Source of the DNA: an uncultured Clostridia bacterium
GTDB taxonomy: Bacteria > Bacillota > Clostridia > Oscillospirales > CAG-382
DNA: 26,228 bases
Assembly (NCBI GenBank): GCA_947627335.1
Contig: CANQVQ010000008.1
Location: forward strand, 1-26,228
Direction: 5' to 3'
The position numbers and the translations under genes are program-made. Below the pieces are notes generated by a model. The model searched no databases and had not been told where the DNA came from. It worked only from the letters and a program-made list of their open reading frames with translations. Of this stretch, positions 1-6,872 are shown in pieces; position 1 is the stretch's first letter; every line of letters starts with the position of its first letter.

Positions 1-858
1 GGTGTGGCTCTGGGAGGAAACCGTCAAAAATCCGCAGAATCCGCAGATCGCGCCGGACAGGATCATGGTCCGAAGCAGGACCTTGTTGACGTGAATGCCC
101 GCGTACCGGGCGGTGTTGCCGGATTCGCCGACGACGGCGATCTCGTAGCCGTGCTTGGTGGAACGCAGGTAAAAGTACATCAGCGCCGTCAGCACCGCGA
201 CGATGGCGATGAACCAGAAATCCTCGTTCTGCAGCAGGCCGTCGGACGTGTTGCCCCAGAGCGAGCTGAACCAGCCGACCTTCGTCTTGCTGTTGAGCAT
301 ACCGAGCGCGGAACGGATCCCCCGCCATTCGTTGTAGAAGTACAGCACGATCTGCGTGGCGATGTAGTTCATCATGAGCGTGAAAAGCGTTTCGTTCGTG
401 TTCAGCTTCGCCTTGAAGAACGCGGGGATCAGCCCCCAGATCCCGCCGGCGAGCAGGCTGCACACGATCATCAGCAGGAACAGCACCGGCGTCGGGAGCG
501 AGGTATAGTTGTGCATGACGAACGCCGCCGCCATGCCGCCGATAAGCACCTGCCCCTCCGCCCCGATGTTCCAGAAGCGCATCTTGAACGCCGGCGCGAG
601 CGCCACGGCGATACAGAGCAGCTTCGCCGTCGCCTTGAGCGTCGGCCACAGGTAACTCGACGACCCGAACGCACCGCGCAGCATCGTGCGGTAGAACGTC
701 AGCGGGTCCACCCGCACCACACACCAGACGAACAGCGCATTGAGCAGAAGTGCCAGCACGAACGCCCCGACGCGCACGCCGAACGCGACCGCCGGGTGCA
801 TATGGTCCCGCTTCGCGATGTGAAAGAGCGGCGTCCGCCGCGAAGAACCCTGCTTCAT
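1..858 (-). CDS. ABC transporter permease, nucleoside/BMP type (3' end outside window)
   Basis: Inner-membrane permease of a BMP-type (YufP-like) importer for nucleosides or related solutes. The first 286 residues are visible; the frame is open to the left edge, so perhaps three quarters of a typical 350-370 residue protein is present. It begins MKQGSSRRTPLF, followed by alternating hydrophobic segments. Family landmarks are RFWNIGAEGQVLIGG around residues 90-105 and LNTNETLFTLMMNYIA around 150-165. The ATG (858-856) overlaps the TGA of the upstream ATPase gene (857-855) in an ATGA arrangement, which indicates translational coupling. It is the last visible gene of the xpt operon; a second YufQ-like permease would be expected just outside the window. 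Family assignment is confident; the exact substrate is inferred. Confidence 0.9.
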   Translation of the reverse strand, partial: MKQGSSRRTPLFHIAKRDHMHPAVAFGVRVGAFVLALLLNALFVWCVVRVDPLTFYRTMLRGAFGSSSYLWPTLKATAKLLCIAVALAPAFKMRFWNIGAEGQVLIGGMAAAFVMHNYTSLPTPVLFLLMIVCSLLAGGIWGLIPAFFKAKLNTNETLFTLMMNYIATQIVLYFYNEWRGIRSALGMLNSKTKVGWFSSLWGNTSDGLLQNEDFWFIAIVAVLTALMYFYLRSTKHGYEIAVVGESGNTARYAGIHVNKVLLRTMILSGAICGFCGFLTVSSQSHT

Positions 859-2396
859 CCCGCGTCCGCCTCCGTTTCCTGCCGTTTGGTCATCAGATAC
901 CCGATCTCCTCTTTGGTCGTCCCCGCCGCGTCCACGACGCCCGTGACCCGTCCGCCGCAAAGCACCAGGATCCTGTCGCACAGCGCCAACAGCACGTCGA
1001 GGTCCTCCCCGACGTACAGCACGGCGACGCCCTTGCGCTTCTGCTCGTTCAGCAGGTGGTAGATCGTGTAGGACGTGTTGATGTCCAGTCCGCGGACCGC
1101 GTAGGCGGTCATCAGCACCGCCGGCTCCGACGCGATCTCCCGCCCGACCAGAACCTTCTGCACGTTGCCGCCGGACAGCCTGCGGACCGGCGTGCGCAGC
1201 GACGGGGTCGCGACCTCCAGATTGGTCCGCACCATTTCGGCGAGCTGCCGGGAGGGACGCGTCCGCGTCAGCGGGGAACGCCCTGCCGTGTAATGCCGAA
1301 GCAGCATATTTTCCGTCATGCCCATGCCGCCGACCAGACCCATACCCAGCCGGTCCTCCGGCACGAAGGAGAGCGAAATGCCGAGCGAGCGGATCTGCTT
1401 TGCGGACTTGCCGATAAGCGATTCGGTGCTTCCGTCCGGTCCGGTATACAAGATCTCGCTCCCCGGTTCCGCCTTCTGCAAACCGGCGATCGCTTCGAGC
1501 AGTTCCTTCTGCCCGCAGCCGGAAATGCCCGCGATCCCGAGGATCTCCCCGCCGTAGGCTTCAAACGAGACCTCCGAAAGCGCCGTCACGCCGTCCCGTC
1601 CGCGGCAGGACAAATTTGAGACCTGCAGACGCATCTCCCGGTGTTCCACCGGCGGACGTTCGATGTTCAGCTCGACCCGCTTGCCAACCATCATCTCGGT
1701 CAGCGATTGCTCGGTCGCCTCCGAAGTTTCGACCGTGTCGATGTACTCCCCTTTGCGAAGGATGGCGACCCGATCGGAAACCGAAAGCACCTCGTGCAAT
1801 TTGTGGGTGATGATGACCACCGCTTTTCCGTCCCGCCGCATATTCCGCAGGACCTCGAACAATTTGTCCGCCTCCTGCGGGGTCAGCACGGCGGTCGGCT
1901 CGTCGAGAATGAGGATCTCCGCGCCCCGGTAGAGCGCCTTGACGATCTCGAGCGTCTGCTTCTGCGAAACGCTCATATCCCGCACCCGACACCGCAGATC
2001 CAGCGAAAACCCGTAGGTGCGGCAGATCTCCTCGATCTTCTCCGCGGCGGCGGCCGGATCGTACGGCTCATGCAGACCGAGGACGATGTTCTCCACCGGC
2101 GTGAACACCTCCACGAGCTTGAAATGCTGGTGGATCATGCCGATCCCGAGCCGGTGCGCGTCCTGCGGCGACCGAATGGACACCCGCTCCCCGCGGACAA
2201 AAATATCCCCGCTGTCCGGGTAGTAGATCCCCGCAAGCAGGTTCATCAGCGTGGTCTTTCCGCTGCCGTTCTCCCCGAGCAGGGACAGGATCTCCCCGCT
2301 GCGGATCTCCATGGTGATGTCGTGATTGGCGACGACGTCGCCGAAAGTTTTGGTAACATTCTGCAGCCGGATGACGGCACAGTTCGGTTCGGACAA
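855..2396 (-). CDS. ABC transporter ATPase with two nucleotide-binding domains (BMP/nucleoside type)
   Basis: Cytoplasmic energising subunit of the importer, 513 residues, the usual size for the duplicated RbsA/YufO class. NBD1 has Walker A GENGSGKT (about 42-49), signature MSVSQKQ and Walker B ILILDEPTAVLTP. NBD2 starts near residue 265. Its P-loop position reads GISGCGQKEL, without the canonical GKT/S, and its signature is LSGGNVQKV. Degeneration of NBD2 is normal for this class. The Walker B region VLMTAYAVRGLD departs from the usual PTRGLD. The start is TTG (2396-2394): no ATG lies near, and a strong GGAGGA sits 7 nt upstream. The gene follows the BMP lipoprotein by 82 nt, with a hairpin in the gap, and overlaps the permease by 4 nt. 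Confidence 0.93.
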   Translation of the reverse strand: MSEPNCAVIRLQNVTKTFGDVVANHDITMEIRSGEILSLLGENGSGKTTLMNLLAGIYYPDSGDIFVRGERVSIRSPQDAHRLGIGMIHQHFKLVEVFTPVENIVLGLHEPYDPAAAAEKIEEICRTYGFSLDLRCRVRDMSVSQKQTLEIVKALYRGAEILILDEPTAVLTPQEADKLFEVLRNMRRDGKAVVIITHKLHEVLSVSDRVAILRKGEYIDTVETSEATEQSLTEMMVGKRVELNIERPPVEHREMRLQVSNLSCRGRDGVTALSEVSFEAYGGEILGIAGISGCGQKELLEAIAGLQKAEPGSEILYTGPDGSTESLIGKSAKQIRSLGISLSFVPEDRLGMGLVGGMGMTENMLLRHYTAGRSPLTRTRPSRQLAEMVRTNLEVATPSLRTPVRRLSGGNVQKVLVGREIASEPAVLMTAYAVRGLDINTSYTIYHLLNEQKRKGVAVLYVGEDLDVLLALCDRILVLCGGRVTGVVDAAGTTKEEIGYLMTKRQETEADAG

Positions 2397-2435
2397 CTCG
2401 GCTCCTCCGTTTCTTTCTGGTGCGGAAAACAGAGC

Positions 2436-2461
2436 GGGGAGACCGCGAAACGGCGCTCCCC
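2436..2461 (-). other. Intercistronic hairpin between the binding-protein and ATPase genes
   Basis: GGGGAG and CTCCCC form a 6-bp GC stem, continued after a small internal loop by CCG/CGG. No U-run follows, so it is not a complete intrinsic terminator. Such hairpins after solute-binding-protein genes often protect the upstream mRNA or reduce read-through, so that the binding protein is made in excess over the ATPase. The structure is seen in the sequence; the role is inferred. Confidence 0.45.
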
Positions 2462-2478
2462 CCTCTCCTGCGATTCGG

Positions 2479-3831
2479 TTAGTTGCTGTCGTTGTTGATC
2501 TGGCGGATCCCGTCGATCTCCAACAGGAAGCACGGTGCGCTCTGCAGATAGGACTCGTGGTAGTACCCGTCGGCGACGACGTTGTTCATGTCGTAGGTAA
2601 AGTCGCCGTCGCTGTCCGTCCCGTAGCACCATGTGACCGTCTTGCCGCCGACCGTGAACTTGGACGTGTCGAAGACGTGCAGTTCGCCGCTCTTGATGGC
2701 GTTGACCACCTCGTCGACCTTCGCCTGCGTACCTTCCGCACAGTTCTTGCCGAGTTCGGTGATGGCGACGGCGCCTTCGGCGTAACCGGCCGCCCAGTTG
2801 GTCGTGATGTTGCCGCCGTTGATGGCGACCGCGAGCGCGTACTGGTAGTAGGACTGCCAGACGTTGGTCGCGGAGGTCAGCGCCGCATCCGGCGCGACGT
2901 CGAGCATGGAAACGTTGTAACCGACCGAGTAAGCGACCTTACCGGCGCTGAACGCTTCCTGCGCTGCCGTCGGCGCGCCGGCGGAGTCCGCGTGCTGCCC
3001 GATGATGACGCAGCCGCTGTCGATCAGCGCTTTGGCGGCGGCTTTTTCGCCGTCGTAATCATACCAGGAGTTGGTGAAACGGACGTCCATGACCACGTTG
3101 TTCACGACGGAACGGACGCCGAGGAAGAACGCGGTGTAGCCGGAGATGACTTCCGCAAACGGGTGCGCACCGACATAGCCGATCTTGACGTTGTCGCCGT
3201 CGTAGTTGCTGTCGCCCAGCTTGCCGCCGTCGATCAGTTCCTTGAGCTTCATGCCGGCGACCACGCCGGAAACGTAGCGCGACTCGTACACGTTCGTGAA
3301 CGCGTTCGAGAAGTTGTCCAGCCCCGCACTCGCGGCGGTATCGCCCGTGACGGCGACGAAGTGGACGTCCTTATGTTTGGAGGCAAGCTCCTGCATATAG
3401 GACTGGTGTCCGTAGGAGTTCGAGAAGATGTAGGTGCAGCCGTCGGCGATAAGCTGTTCGCCGGCCGCCGTGACCGCCTCGGATTCCGGGGTCTTTTTCT
3501 TCCAGGTGATCTGGCTTTCGGAGATGCCGAGGGCGGCTGCCGCGGCGGTGATGCCGTCCATATGCGCCTTGGTGTAACCTTCGGTCTCGTCGCCGATAAG
3601 AATGACGCCGACCTTCAGCGCGGACGGGTCGCCGGTGACGGCAGGCGGCTTGAGCGCCTGGACGCCCGCTTCGGCGAGTTCCTTCGTGCCGTCGACGCCG
3701 TAGTACGTCGCGCCGTCGACGCCGTCGCCGCCGTCGTTCGCCGTTTCGCCGTCCTTCTTGCAGGACGCGCAGAACAGCACGACCGACGCGAGCATGACGC
3801 ACACGAGAAGCATGGAAAGGATCCGTTTCAT
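2479..3831 (-). CDS. BMP-family (PnrA-like) substrate-binding lipoprotein
   Basis: Extracellular lipid-anchored solute receptor, most likely for purine nucleosides or a related base. The start at 3831 (MKRILSMLLVCVMLASVVLF) is chosen over an in-frame ATG at 3909 because an AGAGGA site lies just upstream and a signal peptide begins at once. The lipobox is CASC, giving an N-terminal Cys near residue 23. The BMP fold is visible: LKVGVILIGDETEGYTKAHMDG (positions split by the usual GYT motif), FSNSYGHQSYM, then KIGYVGAHPFAEVISGYTAF and CVIIGQHADSAG. At 450 residues it is longer than the usual 330-370. The extra length is an acidic linker after the Cys and a C-terminal extension of about 60 residues. 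It lies 46 nt after xpt. Confidence 0.93.
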   Translation of the reverse strand: MKRILSMLLVCVMLASVVLFCASCKKDGETANDGGDGVDGATYYGVDGTKELAEAGVQALKPPAVTGDPSALKVGVILIGDETEGYTKAHMDGITAAAAALGISESQITWKKKTPESEAVTAAGEQLIADGCTYIFSNSYGHQSYMQELASKHKDVHFVAVTGDTAASAGLDNFSNAFTNVYESRYVSGVVAGMKLKELIDGGKLGDSNYDGDNVKIGYVGAHPFAEVISGYTAFFLGVRSVVNNVVMDVRFTNSWYDYDGEKAAAKALIDSGCVIIGQHADSAGAPTAAQEAFSAGKVAYSVGYNVSMLDVAPDAALTSATNVWQSYYQYALAVAINGGNITTNWAAGYAEGAVAITELGKNCAEGTQAKVDEVVNAIKSGELHVFDTSKFTVGGKTVTWCYGTDSDGDFTYDMNNVVADGYYHESYLQSAPCFLLEIDGIRQINNDSN

Positions 3832-3877
3832 GTTTTTTCCTCTTTTCTTAAATTTCTCGGGAAATTCCCTTTTTTTC

Positions 3878-4456
3878 TCAGTCCGGACAGAACGAAATGC
3901 CCTTTTCAAGGCTCATGGACGCGATACGGGCGAGCGATTCGACGCGAAGCCCCTGCGCACGCAGCTCTTCCCCGCCCGGCTGGAACGCCTTTTCGATGAC
4001 GATCCCGGCGCCGACCGGGAATGCACCCGCGTCCCGCACCAACTGCAGCAGCGCCCGCAATGCGCTCCCCATGGCGAGGAAATCGTCGATGATAAGGATC
4101 CGCTCCCCTTCGCGCAGGAATTCCTTGGAAACGACCACCTCATAGGTCTGCCCATGGGTATAGGAATACACCTCGGAACGGTACACATCCGCGTAGATAT
4201 TGACGGTTTTGGTCTTTTTCGCAAAGACGACCGGGCAGCCGAACTGCTCCGCCGTCAGGCAGGCGACGCCGATCCCGGACGCTTCGATGGTCAGGATCTT
4301 GTCCACCCGCTCCCCTTCGTACCGCCGGCGGAACTCCGCCCCGAGCCGCGAAAGGAACGGCACGTCGATCTGGTGGTTGAGGAAGCTGTCCACCTTCAGG
4401 ACATCTCCCTTGCCGAGCTTCCCGTCCCGCAAGATCCGCTCCTCGAGCAGTTTCAA
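3878..4456 (-). CDS. xpt: Xanthine phosphoribosyltransferase
   Basis: Cytosolic type I phosphoribosyltransferase that converts xanthine and PRPP to XMP in purine salvage. It has 192 residues, close to B. subtilis Xpt (194), and aligns from end to end. Landmarks are LKVDSFLNHQID (20-31), LTIEASGIGVA (55-65), the PRPP loop ILIIDDFLAMGSA (120-132), GIVIEKAFQPG (151-161) and VESLARI near the C terminus. The start is TTG (4456-4454), with AAGGAGGT 9 nt upstream. An earlier in-frame ATG near 4783 is rejected because it would lie upstream of the promoter and inside the neighbouring gene. First gene of the operon; the short leader leaves no room for a purine riboswitch. Confidence 0.95.
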   Translation of the reverse strand: MKLLEERILRDGKLGKGDVLKVDSFLNHQIDVPFLSRLGAEFRRRYEGERVDKILTIEASGIGVACLTAEQFGCPVVFAKKTKTVNIYADVYRSEVYSYTHGQTYEVVVSKEFLREGERILIIDDFLAMGSALRALLQLVRDAGAFPVGAGIVIEKAFQPGGEELRAQGLRVESLARIASMSLEKGISFCPD

Positions 4457-4508
4457 CGCCTGTAACCTCCTTGCGTGAAAATCCGTCTTTTTCCTACAAA
4501 CTACTTCT

Positions 4509-4537
4509 ATTATAACGCATTTTTTTGCGTTTGTAAA
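4509..4537 (-). promoter_or_regulatory. Vegetative promoter of the xpt-BMP-ABC operon with a palindrome in the spacer
   Basis: The -35 TTTACA (4537-4532) and -10 TATAAT (4514-4509) are separated by exactly 17 nt. The spacer is almost filled by a perfect inverted repeat, AACGCA-A6-TGCGTT (4514-4531), a plausible repressor operator. Expected transcription start is near 4502, giving a leader of about 45 nt before the TTG start. Confidence 0.8.
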
Positions 4538-4600
4538 GAGGTGCGTGGGATTTTTCGTACAAAATATGACAATTTTTCTTCCCGTCCGCCCCCCGAAAAC

Positions 4601-4625
4601 GGAAAAAGGGTCTTTATCGACCCTC
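4601..4625 (-). terminator. Intrinsic terminator of the gtrA-oxidoreductase operon
   Basis: On the minus strand AGGGTC-GATAAA-GACCCT is followed directly by TTTTTCC. The stop codon of the oxidoreductase gene (4616-4614) lies in the hairpin loop, so the terminator begins inside the coding sequence. It separates this operon from the xpt promoter about 65 nt further on. Confidence 0.8.
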
Positions 4626-6158
4626 TTCGTGGTATTCCTTTTCCGTGTTGACGTTCCAAACCGGCGTGCGGTCGGTCGAGCCGGTCCGAATGCAGTTGAC
4701 CGCCTCAAACGCCGTGACCATGGAATGGTCCATATTGTTGTAGCGGTGCTGCCCGTTGCGACCGATGCAGAACAGGTTTTCAAACCCGTCGAGGAAGTTC
4801 CGCACGTCCCCGAAGCGCTCGTAAGCGCCGAAGTACGCCGGATACGCCTTCCTGACCCGCAGGCGCGTCGCGTCCAGCACGTCCTCCGCCCGAATGACCC
4901 CGATCCTCTCCAGTTCGCCCTTCGCGAATTCGATGAATTCCCCGTCCGCCATCTCCCACAGCCGATCCCCCTCGGCGCAGAAGTACTCCAGCCCGATCCA
5001 GACCGTGTGCAGCGGGTCCTCGACCAGATACGGGGACCAGTTGTTGAAAATTTGCAGACGACCGAGTTTCACGTCCCGCTCCTGCACATAGATCCAGCAG
5101 TCCGGCACGATATTCGCAAGGGTCCGGGTTTTCGTCCGGTTTTCCAGCCGCAGCCGCTTCACCAGCAGTCCGACCGTGATGAAATCCCGATACGGCAGGG
5201 ACGAAGCGATCTCGTACACGTCCGCCGGGACCGCGTCCCGCCCCATGCCCGTCACCAGGTCCTTGACCGGCATGGAGGAAAGGAAGCAGTCCCCGGTCAC
5301 TTCGGTCCCGTCCGCGAGGACGACCGCTTGGATACGGCGTTCGCCGGTGCGGATCTCGCGCACCTCCGCGTGCAGCCGGATCTCCCCGCCCAACGCACGC
5401 ACCTCGTCCGCCAGCGCTTCCCAGAGCTGTCCCGGTCCTTTTTTCGGGTAGAAGTACCGCTCGATCAGCGAAATTTCCGCTTCCGCGTCCCTGCGGCGGA
5501 ACGGCTTGCCGACCGCGTCCGCCAGCGCCTTCCGAAGCGAAAGCCCCTTGACCCGCTGTGCGCCCCAATCGGGCGAAAGCTCCCGCGGATCGACGCCCCA
5601 GAGCTTCTCGGTGTACGCCTTGAAAAACATCTCGTAGAGCGGTTTGCCGAACCGATTGATATAGAAATCGGCGAGGCTGTCCTCCGACCGCTTATGCAGG
5701 CAGGACGCGAGGTAGCCGGTCCCCGCACGCACGGTGTTGCGCAAACCCAAGTCCCGCAGCGTCCCCGCACGCAGGGAGAGCGGGTAGTCGAAAAATTTCT
5801 GCAGAAAATAGATGCGGGAAACGCGGTCGCGCACGAGCATGACCCGGTCGGCGGTTTCCGGGTCCGGTCCGCCCGCCGCAAGCGGTTTTTCCCGCCCGAG
5901 CAGTTTGTCGTCCATCGACGGCGCGCCCTGCGTCGGCAAAAGATGCGCCCAGAGCGCGTTGACCGACGCGTCCTTGGAAAAGAAACGGTGCCCGCCGATG
6001 TCCATGCGGTTGCCGTGATAGGAAACCGTCCGGGAGATGCCGCCGACCTCGCCGCTCGCCTCCAGAACCACGGGCTTTACGTCCGTTTCCGTCAGCAGTT
6101 TGTACGCGGCGGTCAGTCCGGCAGGTCCCGCGCCGATGATGATCGCCCGCTTCGCCAT
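4614..6158 (-). CDS. FAD-dependent oxidoreductase (UDP-galactopyranose mutase / protoporphyrinogen oxidase-like)
   Basis: Predicted flavoprotein of the amine-oxidase/UDP-galactopyranose mutase-like superfamily, 514 residues. The dinucleotide-binding motif IIIGAGPAGLTAAY is at residues 6-19, followed by the second FAD element LEASGEVGGISRT and MDIGGHRFFS. The C-terminal part has the FAD-closing segment IGRNGQHRYNNMDHSM (near 470-485), typical of the family. This subgroup often sits near GtrA and glycosyltransferase genes, and its reaction is usually unknown. Here it follows the gtrA-like gene by 40 nt under one promoter, which suggests action on a lipid-linked sugar or envelope glycan precursor (inference). 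The GGAAGGGG site upstream of the ATG is of moderate quality. True UDP-galactopyranose mutase activity is not established by sequence alone. Confidence 0.85.
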   Translation of the reverse strand: MAKRAIIIGAGPAGLTAAYKLLTETDVKPVVLEASGEVGGISRTVSYHGNRMDIGGHRFFSKDASVNALWAHLLPTQGAPSMDDKLLGREKPLAAGGPDPETADRVMLVRDRVSRIYFLQKFFDYPLSLRAGTLRDLGLRNTVRAGTGYLASCLHKRSEDSLADFYINRFGKPLYEMFFKAYTEKLWGVDPRELSPDWGAQRVKGLSLRKALADAVGKPFRRRDAEAEISLIERYFYPKKGPGQLWEALADEVRALGGEIRLHAEVREIRTGERRIQAVVLADGTEVTGDCFLSSMPVKDLVTGMGRDAVPADVYEIASSLPYRDFITVGLLVKRLRLENRTKTRTLANIVPDCWIYVQERDVKLGRLQIFNNWSPYLVEDPLHTVWIGLEYFCAEGDRLWEMADGEFIEFAKGELERIGVIRAEDVLDATRLRVRKAYPAYFGAYERFGDVRNFLDGFENLFCIGRNGQHRYNNMDHSMVTAFEAVNCIRTGSTDRTPVWNVNTEKEYHEEGR

Positions 6159-6198
6159 ATCCGCTGTATTCCCCTTCCGCGATCGGAAAATCCGCCCG

Positions 6199-6645
6199 TC
6201 AGCCCTTGCCGACGAACAGCCTGCGCCCGATGTAATTCCAAGCCGTGACCGGGACCGCGATCGCGATATTGTAGAGCCATTCCCTGGTTTCGCCCTCGCC
6301 GAACAGCCAAATGCACAACTGGTTCCCGCCGAGGCTCAGCAGCAGCCCGACGACCCCGACCGCGCTGAACACCAGCGCCGCCCGACCGGACCGCCCCTTC
6401 TTCTTTTGGGATTCCCCGGTGAAAACGAGGTACATGGAGATCAGGTTGTTGATGACCAACCCGACCAGAAACCCTGCCGTGACCGCCAGCAGATTCCGCA
6501 CGTCCAGTTCCCGCCACGAAAGCGCCGGCAGGAAATGGTTGCACAGCGGCGTGACGACCAGCTTATCGAACACGAACGCCGTACCCCCGGCGAACAGATA
6601 ACGGACCAGCTCCGCCGACCACAGTTTTTTGAACCAATTCATCAT
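6199..6645 (-). CDS. GtrA family membrane protein
   Basis: Small integral membrane protein of 148 residues with four predicted helices, of the GtrA/DPMS-associated type. GtrA proteins are thought to move undecaprenyl-phosphate-linked sugars across the membrane or to assist a glycosyltransferase. Helices fall near LVRYLFAGGTAFVFDKLVV, NLLAVTAGFLVGLVINNLI, ALVFSAVGVVGLLLSL and LYNIAIAVPVTAWNYIG. The terminal NYIGRRLFVG matches the family's usual NFxxRRxxVF ending. The start is the first of two consecutive ATGs (6645), preceded at 5 nt by AAGGGGG; the second (6642) is equally possible. An in-frame ATG at 6750 is rejected because it lies upstream of the promoter. The usual glycosyltransferase partner is not in the window. 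Confidence 0.9.
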   Translation of the reverse strand: MMNWFKKLWSAELVRYLFAGGTAFVFDKLVVTPLCNHFLPALSWRELDVRNLLAVTAGFLVGLVINNLISMYLVFTGESQKKKGRSGRAALVFSAVGVVGLLLSLGGNQLCIWLFGEGETREWLYNIAIAVPVTAWNYIGRRLFVGKG

Positions 6646-6678
6646 AGGATCCCCCTTTTGCGCTCCGGGTATGCAGTC

Positions 6679-6707
6679 ATTATACACGGTTTTCGCCGGA
6701 AAGTCAA
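6679..6707 (-). promoter_or_regulatory. Promoter of the gtrA-oxidoreductase operon
   Basis: TTGACT (6707-6702), a 17-nt spacer and a consensus TATAAT (6684-6679). Expected start is near 6672, about 27 nt before the first ATG. It diverges from the plus-strand promoter at 6798. Confidence 0.85.
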
Positions 6708-6797
6708 GCCGTCGCCCCCGTTTCCCGCAAAAACGACCGTATTCGTCCATTTCTTCACAGATTTCGCGAAAAATTTCAAAAAAATACGGCGTGACGC

Positions 6798-6826
6798 TTG
6801 CAATCCGCCGTCCGCTGTGCTATACT
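6798..6826 (+). promoter_or_regulatory. Promoter of the 501-residue membrane protein gene
   Basis: TTGCAA (6798-6803), 17-nt spacer, TATACT (6821-6826); start expected near 6833. A strong AGGAGGT at 6859-6865 lies 7 nt before the ATG. Confidence 0.8.
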
Positions 6827-6872
6827 GTTTCCGAAGGAATTCCCCCAAAATCCCACATAGGAGGTCCCCGCG

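Noticed and set aside
3859..3869. GGGAAATTCCC palindrome between xpt and the binding-protein gene
   Set aside because: The loop would be only three bases with a 4-bp stem, and the T-run lies on the strand opposite to transcription, so it is not a terminator for this operon.
4457..4502. Purine riboswitch upstream of xpt
   Set aside because: The promoter leaves a leader of only about 45 nt, too short for the aptamer, and none of its conserved loops is present.
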